Positions 33,781-45,957 are shown, numbered from the stretch's first letter. The stretch is DNA of 64,000 nt from Azorinus chamasolen (GCA_963576725.1 OY755241.1:75387701-75451700); one strand, 5' to 3'. Notes: a model not told the origin generated them from the letters alone. Numbers and translations: made by a program.

Positions 33781-34308
33781 AATACTGGGTATTTATGTTT
33801 ATATAAGGATCTGTCATCCATTTACATTTTTCCCCCATGCAAAATCTGGTTGCAAGTCTCTTTAACTAGTGTGCGTGTGTGTACTGTTTTGAAGAAAATC
33901 AGCCCATTTCAGTATTGTAATGCATCTATACTGTTCCTTTCATGGACACCAAGGGCCATAAATCTGGTGAAAAAATGATTATATATAATGATGTTCTCAG
34001 AGACACAAGATCATGTCAGATATAATGTGTTGCAAAAATTCATTAAAATCCATGGGTGGAGTAATAGCTACAATGATTATGCTTTGTCTACATAGCTTCA
34101 CAAATATTTGGACGACGGGAAGTGAGTTAATATAAACATCTTGGTATAATAGCTACATGTAGCTTAGACTTTGCATCCACACGGTTTGTTGTTGCAGGGT
34201 CACTTAGATTGCATGTTATAATATGTTTATATAAAGTTTCATGCCTCTAGCTGTTGAAGTGTTTGAGTTAGAGGTGACACAGTTAAAAACAATGCCATTC
34301 TTTGCTTT

Positions 34309-34561
34309 AAACACTTTCCCTGTTCTATGTTTATTCCGAATTTCAATACCTACTGAATAGTTATGGACTGAAAAGTTATAATGAAATACTAAAGGTGGAA
34401 CATTGTTTCCATTTTAGAAAGTAAAGAAACAGATCTATCAAATTCCATTAGCTAACAGTCTGAGCAGACCTTGATCAGACAGCTCCTATAGGAGCCATCT
34501 GATCAGGATCTACCCTGTTTACAAATGCGTGAAACATGATCAGGGAAAGGGAAAGGGTTAA
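34309..34561 (-). mobile_element. TTAA MITE, family A
   Basis: CACTTTCCCTGTTCTATGTT ... hairpin GACCTTGATCAGACAGCTCC and partner ... GGGAAAGGGTTAA. Confidence 0.7.
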
Positions 34562-34699
34562 AAAGACTCAAAACTCTGATGAAGTAATAAATAATTGGTT
34601 AAAAATACCCAGATGCACAATTTCATATTCTGATAAATATGTTTATATTTCATCACTCTGGCAGGTATAGTTTTTGAGTTACACGTGACACACAAGTCA

Positions 34700-35966
34700 A
34701 CAAGAGGGCCATGATGGCCCTGTATCGCTCACCTGGCTAAATGATGTCATGTGACCTATCAATTTGACCCAGGGGCACAATTACAGGTTTTGACAAGAGG
34801 ATTTTTAAAGTTTTCAGTAAAATTTGTGACCCCAGGGGTGAGGACAATTTTGACCCTCGGGCATAATTTGAACAATCTTATTAAAGGTTCACCAGATGAT
34901 GCTTCATACCAAATATCACAGCTTTAGGCCTTTTGTGTTTGAGACAAGAAGATTTTTAAAAGTGTTTACTATATAATCCTATGTAAAACATGTGACGCCT
35001 AGGGTGTGGCCTTGTTTGAGCCCCAGGGGCATAATTTGAACAAACTTGGTAAAGGTTCACCGAATGATGCTACATTCCAAATATCACAGCTTTAAGCTTT
35101 TCGGTTTCAGACAAGAAGATCTTTAAAGTTTTTACTATATAATCCTATGTAAAACATGTGATCCCCGGGTTGGGCCAATTTTGACCCCAGGGGCATTCCA
35201 ACTTTGGTAGCCCTAGGTCTTACAGGTTTTGACAAGAGGATTTTTAAATTTTTCAGTTAAATTTGTGACCCCAGGGGTGAGGACAATTTTGACCCCTTGG
35301 CCCTAATTTGAACAATCTTAGTAAAGGTTCACCAGATGATGCTTCATATCAAATATCACAGCTCTAAGCCTTTCAGGTTTGAGACAAGAAGATTTTTTAA
35401 AGTGTTTACTATATAATCCTATTTAAAGCATATGATGCCCAGGGTGTGGCCGTGCTTGACCCCAGGGGCATAATTTGAACAATCTTGGTAAAGGTTCACC
35501 AGATGATGCTACATACCAAATATCACAGCTCTAAGCTTTTTGGTTTCAGACAAGAAGATCTTTAAAGTTTCACTATATAATCCTATGTAAAACTTGTGAT
35601 ACCCGGGGTTGGGCCAATTTTGACCCCAGAGGCAAAATTTGAACAATCTATGTAGAGGTCCACTAGATGATTCTACATACCAAATTTGGTAGCCCTACGC
35701 CTTACAGTTTTTGACAAGAAGATTTTTAAAGTTTTTACTTCTTTTTGGACATTGGTTGCCATAGCAACCAGGGTTCTGCATGGAATCGAATTCTTTGAAC
35801 AACTTTCAAAGAGGTTGACCCAAGGAACATTTCTGCCAAGTTTAGTAAAAATCCAGCATGTAGTTTAGGAGGAGATGTCATTTTAAGAAAAAGTTGACGA
35901 CTGACGACGGACACAGGGTGATCACAATAGCTCAACTTGGCACTTTGTGCCAGGTGAGCTAAAAAA
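34700..35966 (-). mobile_element. Pearl/HINE-like element, AGCTCACC family, full length
   Basis: Minus strand: 5' TTTTTTAGCTCACCTGGCAC; subterminal CAGGTGAGCGATACA; hairpin GGGCCATCATGGCCC; CTCTTGT. The interior repeats a unit with GACAAGAAGATTTTTAAAGT and GACCCCAGGGGCATAATTTG. Confidence 0.8.
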
Positions 35967-35993
35967 GGTTGTACACTCTGATCATGCTTTTTA

Positions 35994-36241
35994 AAACCCT
36001 TTCCCTGTTCTGTGTTTATTCCAAATTTCAATACCTACTGAATATTAATGGACAAATTAGTAATACTAAAATATGAAAGGTAGAACATTGTAGCTGTTTT
36101 AGAAAGTAAAGAAAGAGATCTATCAAATTCCATTAGTAAACAGATCAGACCCTGATCAGATGGCTCCTGTAGGAGCCGTCTGATCTGGGTCTACTCTGTT
36201 TGCAAATGCGTGAAAACACGCTTATATGAAGGAAAGGGTAA
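35994..36241 (-). mobile_element. TTAA MITE, family A, terminal TTAA decayed
   Basis: AACCCTTTCCCTGTTCTGTG ... hairpin GACCCTGATCAGATGGCTCC / GGAGCCGTCTGATCTGGGTC ... GAAGGAAAGGGTA. It starts 28 bp after the pearl-like element. Confidence 0.75.
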
Positions 36242-36293
36242 AAAACCATCAAGAATTCGCAGCAGGCAACTTATTTTATAACCGACAATTCAT

Positions 36294-36532
36294 TTAACCC
36301 ATTACTCCATGAATATTCATGTAAGAAATAATATCATGAATATTAATTAGAACAATTTCTATTATAGGACATTACCATGTCAGAAACTATAGAATCAGAT
36401 CTTATCATCTATATCATTTCATAAGCCAATAGAGCAGACACTGATCAAATGGCTCCTATAGGAGCCATCTGATCTAGATCTGCTCTATTTGCAAAGGAAT
36501 AGAAAGGCATATTTATGAAGTAAAAGGGCTAA
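36294..36532. mobile_element. TTAA MITE, family E
   Basis: TTAACCCATTACTCCATGAA with AATATTCATGTAAGAAATAA on one side and a core hairpin GACACTGATCAAATGGCTCC / GGAGCCATCTGATCTAGATC on the other. Relatives at 2507-2600, 37431-37560, 49486-49679 and 55907-56144. Confidence 0.7.
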
Positions 36533-36836
36533 GAGCATGTAAAGATTATTTAGCTGTTTTAAAATTTGATTAAGTGTGTTGGTATCAAAATTGAACCAGG
36601 AACCTCTAAGAAGTCACTGTCCACTTGTAGACTTGAACCTGTGTCCAGTCAATAGGTCTGCTCATCCTCTTCAAAGTTGTGTACCAAAGTTGGGTCAATA
36701 GATCCTCAATCCATTTGTTGGGCTTCGTTAAAGTCAGATTGGCTGAAAAATAAAACTGATAATAAATCATATATTTGTATAGGAAAGGTAGGAAGTTTTA
36801 TTGATTTTTTTACATTTACAAACCACCATGGAGTCA

Positions 36837-37153
36837 TTAACCCTTTCCTACATAGAAATACCTTTTCATGCCTTTGCAAATAGAGTAGACCAGGATCAGA
36901 CGGCTCCTACAGGAGCTGTCTGATCAGGGTCTGCTCTGTTTGTTAATGGAATTTGATAGATATGATTCTTTACTTTCTAAAATGGCTACAATGTTCCACC
37001 TTCCATATTTCTTTATAACTATTTTGTCCATGAATATTCAGTAGCTATGGAAGTTTGGGATAAATCAAGGGCTTGGTGCAAAACTATTGTAACTCCTTGA
37101 GTTACAATATTTTGGCACCAAGCCCTCGAAATGTAGAACAGGGAAAGGGTTAA
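36837..37153 (+). mobile_element. TTAA MITE, family A, carrying a nested palindrome
   Basis: TTAA ends and body are intact. The 37066-37129 insert (AAGGGCTTGGTGCAAAACTA and inverse) lies between GGGATAAA and ATGTAGAACAGG. Confidence 0.8.
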
Positions 37154-37179
37154 GTTAGGGTGGGCAGGTTAACTTGCAG

Positions 37180-37255
37180 ACAAACAGACAGATAGACAGA
37201 CAGACAGACAGACAGATAGCCAGCCAGATGACTGGTCAGACAGACAGATTGACAA
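37180..37255. repeat. GACA microsatellite
   Basis: Runs of (GACA)n with GATA/GCCA interruptions. Confidence 0.85.
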
Positions 37256-37430
37256 AGAAGTGATCCCTAATATATGACAGTGTTCTCAGTTAAATCAGGT
37301 GACACAATAAGGCAACAGGAAAAACAGAAGCTGACAACAAAGTAAACTAGAACACTGACCAAGTCAGAAAGGGACCCCATGTGCCTGATGGGAAATTGCA
37401 TAGCTGATAACTATGCAGATTCATTTAGTA

Positions 37431-37705
37431 ACCCTTTCCTTCAGGAATATTCATGTAAGAAATATAAATAACATCATGAATATTACTCAGATTAAGTTGT
37501 TATAATAGCACATGGACACAGGAATTTTGTGCCATGGTAGAAATTACAGAATCATATTTATTTATTCAGAGTTACAGATAACGGTGCATACTCAAATACT
37601 AAAATTGTCATTTCTTCACCAAACCCTGTAGTGACCACTCGTTAGAATCGTCTTGAAGAGACGATTCTAAACAGTGGTCACAACATAGGGTTTGGTGGAG
37701 AAATA
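37431..37705. mobile_element. Family-E MITE fragment next to a CAAACCCTATG palindrome
   Basis: TAACCCTTTCCTTCAGGAAT ... AATTTTGTGCCATGG, then the hairpin ACCAAACCCTGTAGTGACCA ... TGGTCACAACATAGGGTTTG. Confidence 0.6.
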
Positions 37706-38375
37706 AAGAAGTTATACTTGAAAATATTTTAATTTATGCATCTTATCTGGAGCTCTGTTATTTATAGACATTTAAGGTCAATCAGCATATATACAAACAC
37801 GTGATATCACCAATATTTTCAACAAGTTTGGGGACAATCGGATAGAAACTGTTCAACTTAGAGGACAAGGCTGATTTTATATTCATTTTTATGTAATTCA
37901 AGGGCCATAATCTTGAAAAGCCTGAGGTGCTTTGGCTCAGGTTAACAAACTTGGCCTAGATTTCATACCTACACACATTTTCAGCAAGTTTGGTGAAGAT
38001 CTGATGAAAACTGTTTATGTTTGAGAGTGGACAAATTAACAGACACTGTGACAGATGAACTGACCGACAGGGTGATTACTTACAGGGCACCCACATAAAT
38101 TATCGGGCCAAAAAACATTAAATCGGTAGAATTATGTTCATAGGATATGAATCCCCACACCCACTTTGAGAAAGCACAGTGACAAAATGTCATAATTTTG
38201 TCCCCATCCAACCCCCAACACAGAGTTTATATGAGAGGCATAAAAAGGACAACAAATAAAATGTCGACTGGAAACATGTCAAACCCTAGCAAAGACAAGA
38301 TCTATATAAGGAAGAATTGAAATTGGAGAAAAAGAAATATGGAAATGTATCCGTGATTCACAGATGCCCCGCTTT

Positions 38376-40287
38376 AACCCATTCCCTTATATTATCACCC
38401 TTTGGTGCCTCTGTAAAAGTCATTTATTGAAACCATTGTGATGCACTGAGCATTTGCTCAATGCTATATGCATCACAATTAATTAATGGTTTCGAAATTA
38501 CACTATTCGAAAATTTTCCTATTTGCTAATGGAATTTTATAGATCTGTTTTTTTACTTTCCAAAATGGCTACAATGTTCCACCTTACGTATTTCATCATA
38601 ACTATTTAGTCCATGAATATTCAGTAAGTATTGAAATTTGTAACAAGAGTACCGCATACGGTACATAATACGCCCACTTGCAAACTTCCTCTGATTCAAC
38701 ATGCCTTATAAGTGTTGACATTTTCTAATCTGTGCTTCAGATCTTGATTTCCATATTAAGGTGATACTATTTTTAAAAAAAATGAAGTGAATATCTTATT
38801 AAACAAGAGTACCGCATACGGTACATAATACGCCCACTTGCAAACTTTCTCTGATTCAACATGCCTTATAAGTGTTGACATTTTCTAATCTGTGCTTCAG
38901 ATCTTGATTTCCATATTAAGGTGATACTATTTTTTGAAAAAAATGAAGTGAATATCTTATTAAATAAAAAAGTTACAGCTAATCCTCATTTTTGCGGATT
39001 TTTGTAAAGTGCAACAGCCATAACTCTGTAAAGACAAACTGAATGAACCTCAAAATAAACTCAGCTTCAAATTTTGTTGCTTAAAACATTTGTGTTACGT
39101 TTCATCTATATCATTTTAATAGTTTTCCCAGAAAACAACAGACAAACTAAAAGTTGACAGACAAACAAAGCAACGAACACACAAAGTTCAAGGACCATAA
39201 CTTTAGAATAAAATGACATATCAAAACCCCCGCAATATATGTGAAAATTCACATTAAGGTTTAACCAAATAAAAAAAATGAAGTAAATATCATTTCAAAT
39301 GAAAAAGTTATGGCCATCCTCATATTTGCATAGATTTGCATAATTTTTTTAAGTGCAAGGGCTATAACTCCGAAACAACAAACCAAATGATCCTCAGAAT
39401 TGACTTAGCTTCAGGTCTTGATGCATTAAACATGTGTAGGAAGTTTCATTAATATCTGTCAAACAGTTTTGCCAGAAAACAGCAGACAAACTATATGCAT
39501 ATATTTGCATTATTTTTTAAGTAAAAGAGCCATAACTCCGAAACGACAAATCAAATAAACCTCAAAATCGACTCATCATCAGAACTTGATGCATTAAACA
39601 TTTTTATGAAGTTTCATTAATATCTCTCAAATAGTTTTCCCAGAAAACAGCGGACAAACTATTTGCATTATTTTTTAAGGACAAGGGCCATAACTCTGAA
39701 AAGAAAAATCAAATGATCCTCAGAATCAATTCAGTTTCAGATCTTGATGCATTAAACATTTGTGTGAAGTTTCATTAATATCTCTCAAATAGTTTTCTCA
39801 GAAAACAGCGGACAAACTATTTGCATGTATTTGCACTATTTTTTAAGTAAAAGGGCCATAACTCCGAAACGACAAATCAAATGAACGTCAGAATCGACTC
39901 AGCTTCAGATCTTGATGCATTAAACATTTGTGGGAAGTTTCATTAATATCTCTTAAATAGTTTTCCCAGAAAACAGCGGACAAACTATTTGCATATTTTT
40001 TAGGACAAGGGCCATAACTCTGAAATGAAAAATCAAATGAACCTCAGAATCAACTCAGCTTCAGATCTTGATGCATTAAACATTTGTGTTAAGTTTCATT
40101 AATATCTGTCAAATAGTTTTCCCAGAAAACAGCGGACAAACAAAATGTTGACGGACGAACGAAGGAACGAACGATCGAACGAACGAACGAACGAACGAAC
40201 GAACGGATGGATGGACAGGGCCACGACAATATACGACCACCTTTATTAGGTGGGCGTATAAAAACCATAGAACAGGGAAAGAGTTAA
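38376..40287 (+). mobile_element. Chimeric MITE (family C left, family A right) split by a pearl-like element
   Basis: 38376-38522 is family C (GAAACCATTGTGATGCACTG hairpin). From 38523 it is family A (TTTGCTAATGGAATTTTATA ... TATTGAAATTTGTA), which resumes at 40265 (CCATAGAACAGGGAAAGAGT). Confidence 0.75.
38643..40264 (-). mobile_element. Pearl/HINE-like element, TATACGCCCAC family, inserted in a MITE
   Basis: Same ends as the 15.9-17.1 kb copy (GTACCGTATGCGGTAC hairpin, CTCTTGT). The hairpin end is duplicated (again at 38804), so about 160 bp of the 3' part is tandemly repeated. The ACGA microsatellite lies at 40150-40206. Confidence 0.8.
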
Positions 40288-40307
40288 CGAGATTCTACTG
40301 TACTTAC

Positions 40308-41124
40308 TTAATGTTGAAGAAGCCTGAACCACTGGACTATTTACACCAGACTCATTCTGCATTTGACAAATAATCGTTTGCAAAGATTCCTCAATTATCT
40401 TTCTCAAATCTGGGTTAAGACCTCTGAATTGAGGATGGTTGGACAAAACAGTGGTAAGATCTACCTGATATGGAAACTGTCCAGTGTGCTGACTGGCTGT
40501 TGTGAACTGTGTATGACCTTAACTGACTGGAGTAACTGCAGACTGACTTTCATGGGGTAGCTGATGTTGATTCTGACCATGTCCATTGCCAGGGAGAATA
40601 ACACACTGGGAGCCTGAAACTATCGGGAAATTCTCATCACCTTCAAACTGAATGATGATTTCATCTGCAGGACTGCTCTCGTGAGAGCCGTGCATTCAAG
40701 GAGGCTGGAATGTACTTGCTTGGATCCCATTTTGAGTCCAGGAGTTTGTAAGTGTACAAACTTCTGCAAGTTTGAGGAACAGTATTATAAATCTGATTCT
40801 GAAACTGACTGGGCCCAGGAATCTCTGTGGAGAAATCTTCCACTACCCTCGGTATGTTGCTTTGAGGCCTGCAGTCAGTTTCTACAGTCTGGAAATGTGA
40901 GGGAGATACTGGACTTGGTACAGGGGTTGTAGGGAGCAGGGAGATATCATTAATGTGTTTCCCTCTAACTTCCATTGCAGGAGAGGGGACGGACATCGCT
41001 GGACTAGCCTGAGGAGCGGATAAATGGGAATTACTGTCACACACAAGAGCATGGTCACCAGGTCTTGTAGACAACATCTTTGATAGTGCATCCTCCATAC
41101 TTCTCATTTTCTTTCCTCCGTTAC
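40308..41124 (-). CDS. Exon a of HECT-type E3 ligase gene (N-terminal S/P-rich part)
   Basis: The exon opens after a good acceptor (tttgtaactttag) and closes at the donor gtaagtac. It enters with 2 nt of a codon (upstream phase 1) and leaves in phase 1, which fits exon b. The product begins NGGKKMRSMEDALSKML, runs through a long Ser/Pro/Gln-rich low-complexity stretch and ends near FRGLNPDLRKIIEESLQ. I recognise no domain, and the upstream exon was not found. Two defects are visible. A net +1 frame change near 40690 moves from ...NARLSRE to ...SSPADEIIIQFEGDENF. An in-frame TAA follows at about 40525 in the second frame. Intact splice sites and continued coding character on both sides argue for a real exon that is decaying or mis-sequenced. 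Its assignment to the HECT gene rests on strand, order and phase, and is an inference. Confidence 0.55.
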
Positions 41125-41207
41125 CTAAAGTTACAAAAATTAATAAACATAACAAAAGTGACGAAATCTACATAACCCCTTCTTGTTAACCCATTCCTCA
41201 ATAAATA

Positions 41208-41310
41208 AAGAGCCAGTGAAGAAATAAAGGGCCAGTGGAGAAATACATGGTTAGCGAAGAAATAAAGGGTCAGTGAGGAAATAAGGGACCAGAGAAGAAA
41301 TACAAGAGTG
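41208..41310. repeat. Short minisatellite of about 23 bp
   Basis: Four or five copies of GCCAGTGAAGAAATAAAGG-like units, followed by a pearl-like CAAGAG hairpin end (41303-41345). Confidence 0.75.
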
Positions 41311-41349
41311 TTTGGAGGAACACATGTGTCACCTGCTTGCATCTAACAC

Positions 41350-43045
41350 AATCAAAGGCCTGAAGAGCCATAATTGCTTTCGAGTTTGATATGGTTGTTA
41401 AGTGTAAGGGAAGACGTTGCTGCACACGTTAATCACCATTCTTGATGTCTTGGAATTGTTTAATGTAATACTAAAAATATGACAGACTGTAGCAACAGTC
41501 AAACCATAAGCAAAGTGGTTATTAGAGACACCTATACAGTCCTTGACCTCAACAAGTCAGAAATGCAATGCTGAGTGACAGTGTCCATCTTTCAATTCAT
41601 ATCAAAGCAATATCAAATGCTTTTGTGTATTTCAAAGCACTAACCCCATTATTAATTACAAATCCTAGAATTTTAACTACTGTTTAGAAAATGTAGTATG
41701 AAATTTTAGTTAAATTTTGTTCCGGTTTATATACATGTATGCAAACACACATACATTAATCCAAAATCTTGGTTGATTCATAATGATATCAAATGAACAG
41801 TAAATTCCTAATAATCCACATGATGTTTTATTCTATCAAAACTCCACCATGAATTCCACTGATCATAGAATTATATGAATCCCAATTTTTATATTCCAAT
41901 ATATTCTTGAAAATTGGACTGACAGCATTTTGTTATTAACACTCTTACAGATAAATCATTTTCAAATGAATTCTATCATTGTCCTATCCTTACTGGGTCT
42001 ATTCAAAATAGTGAAACGGAGACTAACCCCTGTAAATATACATGATCGAAGTAGACACTGTTTTACACCTTTTTAAACTATAACTTCATTTCCATCAGAT
42101 CAGGATGTTGATGGCCAAGAATGACACCATCTCTGGCTATTTCATATCAAATTTGTTGTCAAATGTTCTTTGCTGTGACATCTCCAAGGGTTTTTTTCTT
42201 TGATTTTGGGGAAAGGGCCTGACCTTACCAGAGGAGAAAAATAAGAGTGAAATGAATACTTTAAGGGAAAAAGTCAGAAAATATCAACATAACATTTAAC
42301 ATGTTCATATTTTCTCTATCAAGTGACAGTACAATTCAATTAAAAGAATTTCATGCAGTTCTGAAAGTTTAATGGTGTTTTCTTGTGTGGTTTGTCTACA
42401 ACTGCGTAACTCTTGGCTATTACTAAACTTGTAAACATGTTATCTATGAGTTTTCATAAAAAATCAGAAATCACAGTAAATCTCAACTTTTCCATTAACC
42501 AAGACAAATATGATCGAATTTTTGGTAGATAAAGATATCATCGGCATTTTTTGTAAATGAAAAAGCCTACATGTATGTCTCGCATTTTTGCGATGACAAT
42601 GGCATGAATGGAAAGTTCTATCTCGGTTTGTGGAAAAACTAAATAAATCCATTGTAGAGAGTAATACGCATACTAGCCTGTTAATACTGCAAGAGAAGTT
42701 GGCATTTCTATAGTATTTTATCAGTAAAATTACGCTAATAGAAAAGAAATGGTTGCGGTACTGCGGATATGAAAGCGAAAGTACAGACACTGTGATTCAT
42801 AAATGCTATACGGATTACTCGGATCTCTAGGTAAGACAGAATGCGGTTCGCGGTTTATCCCGTAAACGGTGTCGATATAACCGTGTCGGTGCCCTCTCCC
42901 TCCCTATCAGCGGAGAGGTAATTGATCAATGAAAAAACACAACAGGTTTTCTAGTTGGGAAGTCTTCGCTATCGGCGGAGTAGAAATTTATAATTTATAG
43001 ACAAGCTATTGCTACTGTAGAAACGCCAATGTGTTGCGAAAACAA
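41350..43045. other. Mostly unique AT-rich DNA upstream of exon a
   Basis: The missing 5' exon(s) of the HECT gene would be expected here or further right. A plus-strand donor-like CTCTAG|GTAAGA is at about 42830, without a supporting ORF. No promoter could be assigned. Confidence 0.4.
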
Positions 43046-43049
43046 TGTT

Positions 43050-43180
43050 TGACTAAACACCAGGAATGAGGTTCATATCCGCGTATATGATTTATGCCTT
43101 TGTGGCTGATTTTTAGGCTTGCGCAACTCATATCCGCATATAGGAACTTCATATCCGGTCAAATCCGGTGTTTAGTCATA
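43050..43180. mobile_element. Small TIR element (TGACTAAACACC ends)
   Basis: TTTGACTAAACACC at the left and GGTGTTTAGTCATA at the right, with inner inverted TCATATCCGC motifs. About 130 bp. Confidence 0.55.
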
Positions 43181-43435
43181 CCGATATTCTTTTGCGTTTT
43201 TTTAGTATAATCAATATTTCAAGCTTTTAAAAGGTTGATCTTGTGTAGACTAGAAGTTATCTGACAAAGCGAAGTATTAAGTAAATAAATTCATGAACAT
43301 TTTACAACAAAACTAGTTTAGAATTGAAGAGAACTATTTTTTTTTTGGGCATGTTCACAAGAAATACTGAACTCTTTGCCGTAAAAAGAAAAACGTCCGA
43401 TCGCTATATTGCATTCTTCGAAAGCAATAAAAACG

Positions 43436-43675
43436 GTTAATATGCTGGAGTGCGAAAATCAGAACAAAGGGGATTAACTCAAAAAGTATTGCATGCAGAG
43501 TGATGGACCTTAGTTACATCAATGGTCCTCAATGAGAGGAAGAAATATGTGAAATCTGAAAGCTCTGTAATAATTAATTTAGAAATGTGACGGACAGACA
43601 GACGGACAGACAGGCAGACAACGGATAAGTGATCCCTAAGTGACACGCTGCCTCTTGGCAGGTGACACAAAAACA
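43436..43675 (-). mobile_element. Pearl/HINE-like element, GTGTCACCTGC family, 3'-truncated
   Basis: It shares GGAGTGCGAAAATCAGAACA and ACATCAATGGTCCTCAATGA with the 332-609 copy and ends GGCAGGTGACACAAAAA. Confidence 0.65.
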
Positions 43676-44547
43676 GTTGTTGTGTAAAACATGGTAAAGT
43701 TATGCTTTTTTAAAACCAATTACTTTCTTATCTCATGTTTTTAAACATTGGCAAACAGAGCAGTCTAACCATATCAATCCTAATTATGTCTCCCCCAGTA
43801 AACTGGGGAAACATTGTTTTTGGTGGGCGGCATCCATCCATCCATATGTCTGTTTGCCTTTCCAATTTTAATTTGTCTGCATGATATCTCCAAAACCTTA
43901 AGTCGGATTTTCATGAAACATCATAGGATTGATCAGCAATTCAGCACCATGCCTAGTTGTGCATATCTTATTCCTGTATCGGTTCGATAATTTCTGCAGA
44001 GTTATGGGACTTTGAAATGTTTACATGGGGGAGGGGAGAAATCAGTTTTTGTATCAAAAACAATTCTAGTTTGCTTTTGCTTATCAGAGCAACAAATAAA
44101 GGTGCATATTCAAATAATTAAGGTGTCCTTTCTCCACCAAACCCTATTTCGTGAGAGATTCTAAAAGAGTGGTCAAAACACAGGGTTTGGTAGAGAAATA
44201 AAGAAAATATTCCTATGGGAGCAAATGCTCTATATATCACAATGGTTTCAAACTACAAAATTCTAAAATGTTCCATAATGCTCCTTTTTTGTAGATATGT
44301 AAGACTCAAATCGAGGGCCGGTCCCAGATCGAGGGCCGATTCCAAAATCGTGGGCCGATCCAAAATCGTGGGCCGTGTTCTCCCAAATCGTGGGCCGATT
44401 TATAATCCACAAAAAAACATTCATCCTAACTAACAAAAATACACATGCCACAAATTTGATATAAGCGCTATTGTAAAAACTGCAAATAGATCTAGCATTT
44501 ATAAATATACATACTGACTGACGGAGAAAATAAATATAAAAAAAATG

Positions 44548-44602
44548 GTGGCGCGAAATGACACAACGTCAAAACAGATGACGCTATGCGTAAATGACGT
44601 CA
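44548..44602 (+). promoter_or_regulatory. E2F-like and CRE sites upstream of the transposon gene
   Basis: GGTGGCGCGAAA (44547-44558) matches an E2F site and TGACGTCA (44595-44602) is a full CRE, ending 40 bp before the ATG at 44642. The region has no TATA box at the usual place. It is a plausible promoter for the gene inside the element. Confidence 0.5.
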
Positions 44603-44641
44603 TGTTTCTAACCGTTGAATAGAATAGAATACGTCGACACA

Positions 44642-45065
44642 ATGGACTCTCTCTCAGACGTCGGTGTAAGACTTGTTAAGAAACGAAGAAAGCCATTATC
44701 AAAAGACCAAAACCCAAAATGGTTCTGGGCAGAGATGGAGCTGATCACAGAAGTGGCAAGATTAAAAAGCTCAGAATCCAAAGTGGGGACCACATCGCCT
44801 TTCTGTTGAGTGCCGGGTGAATGAGAAAAAAATGCAAAAACGTTCTGGAAAATTACTTATATGAAGAGGAAACATGTTCTTATTCAGAAGAAGTCGAGAA
44901 GTTGGAGAGGGCCACAGAAGGTGTCTCGGCCAAGACGATATAATCTCCAAGTTGCGTGAAAATCACGGACTGGACCATAGGAAAGTGGACTCATTGTATG
45001 AGTCATTGAGGAAGTCGTACTTTCCTATAGTTCGTGACACTTTGGTCACGTTATTCAAGACTGAG
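44642..45065 (+). pseudogene. Exon 1 of transposon-borne gene (frame-damaged)
   Basis: The exon runs from ATG (MDSLSDVGVRLVKKRRKPL) to the donor gtaagaac. Coding character continues to the donor but in successive frames: ...WFWAEMELITEVARLK, then VLENYLYEEETCSYSEEVEK, then DDIISKLRENHGLDHRKVDS and FPIVRDTLVTLFKTE. At least two frame changes and a stop break it. The basic N-terminus and coiled-coil-like acidic/basic stretches suggest a nuclear protein. I do not recognise the family. Confidence 0.5.
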
Positions 45066-45957
45066 GTAAGAACTACTTAACATGCATTTTTTCATAAATG
45101 TTCATTTGTGATTACAGATATAAATGAATCTACATTCATTCGTACTCAGCACTTCCGAGGCAGTTATTACAGTTTCGACGGTTCCATTTGTTGCCTACAA
45201 ATTCGGAATCCCGTACCGGCAAAGGGCATTCTGTAATCCGTACCTATACAGTCATTTAGCCTAAGATATTTCTTAAATAAATGTATTTGAAACCGGAAGA
45301 AACGTTCATAGCCTAACTCGTCAAGACTATAGTTGCCGATCAGGCGAATTCAAATAACCGAGCACACATAAGTCAAACAGTGAAACAGACTATAGGCCGA
45401 CGTTGAGTTATTTAACTATTTATGACGTATTTTGACGTTCCGGTTTACATATGTAATTTACAGTTAAACCTGTGTCAAGCGACATCAACTCTTTAATAGA
45501 GTCGCCTACGTGAGCCGTTTGTCACAGTTTTTCTATAGAAAAACAAAAACAACGAAAATATTAAACATGCAATATCTCTGTGGTCCATATGCAACACAAA
45601 ATCATAATATTGCCACATTGTTCAAATACTGTAATTAATTTGTAAATCTAATTATTGACAAAATATTTTATTATCAATTAGATAGATCGATCTATATCTA
45701 GCTGGGTAAATTTTGTTTTCAGAGCGAATATTTTGAAGTTTTATTTTTGGCATTAGATCTACATCTAGACTTCCAATGTGAACGGGACAATTGATCTACA
45801 GTCGTGGAAAGAATAGCAGCCGATAAGATTCAGTTACCGTAGAATGGTCGTTTTCAAGACAGACAATGTTTTGGGTTCTAAATGGCATATACAGTTTCAT
45901 TTGACAAGGCTTTTTTGAGCTTGTCACCACTATTGTTATCGTTAAATGGACAGACGG

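Noticed and set aside
28227..40308. Joining the hAT exon directly to exon a as one protein
   Set aside because: Exon a leaves in phase 1 but the hAT exon needs phase 2, whereas exon a to exon b fits.
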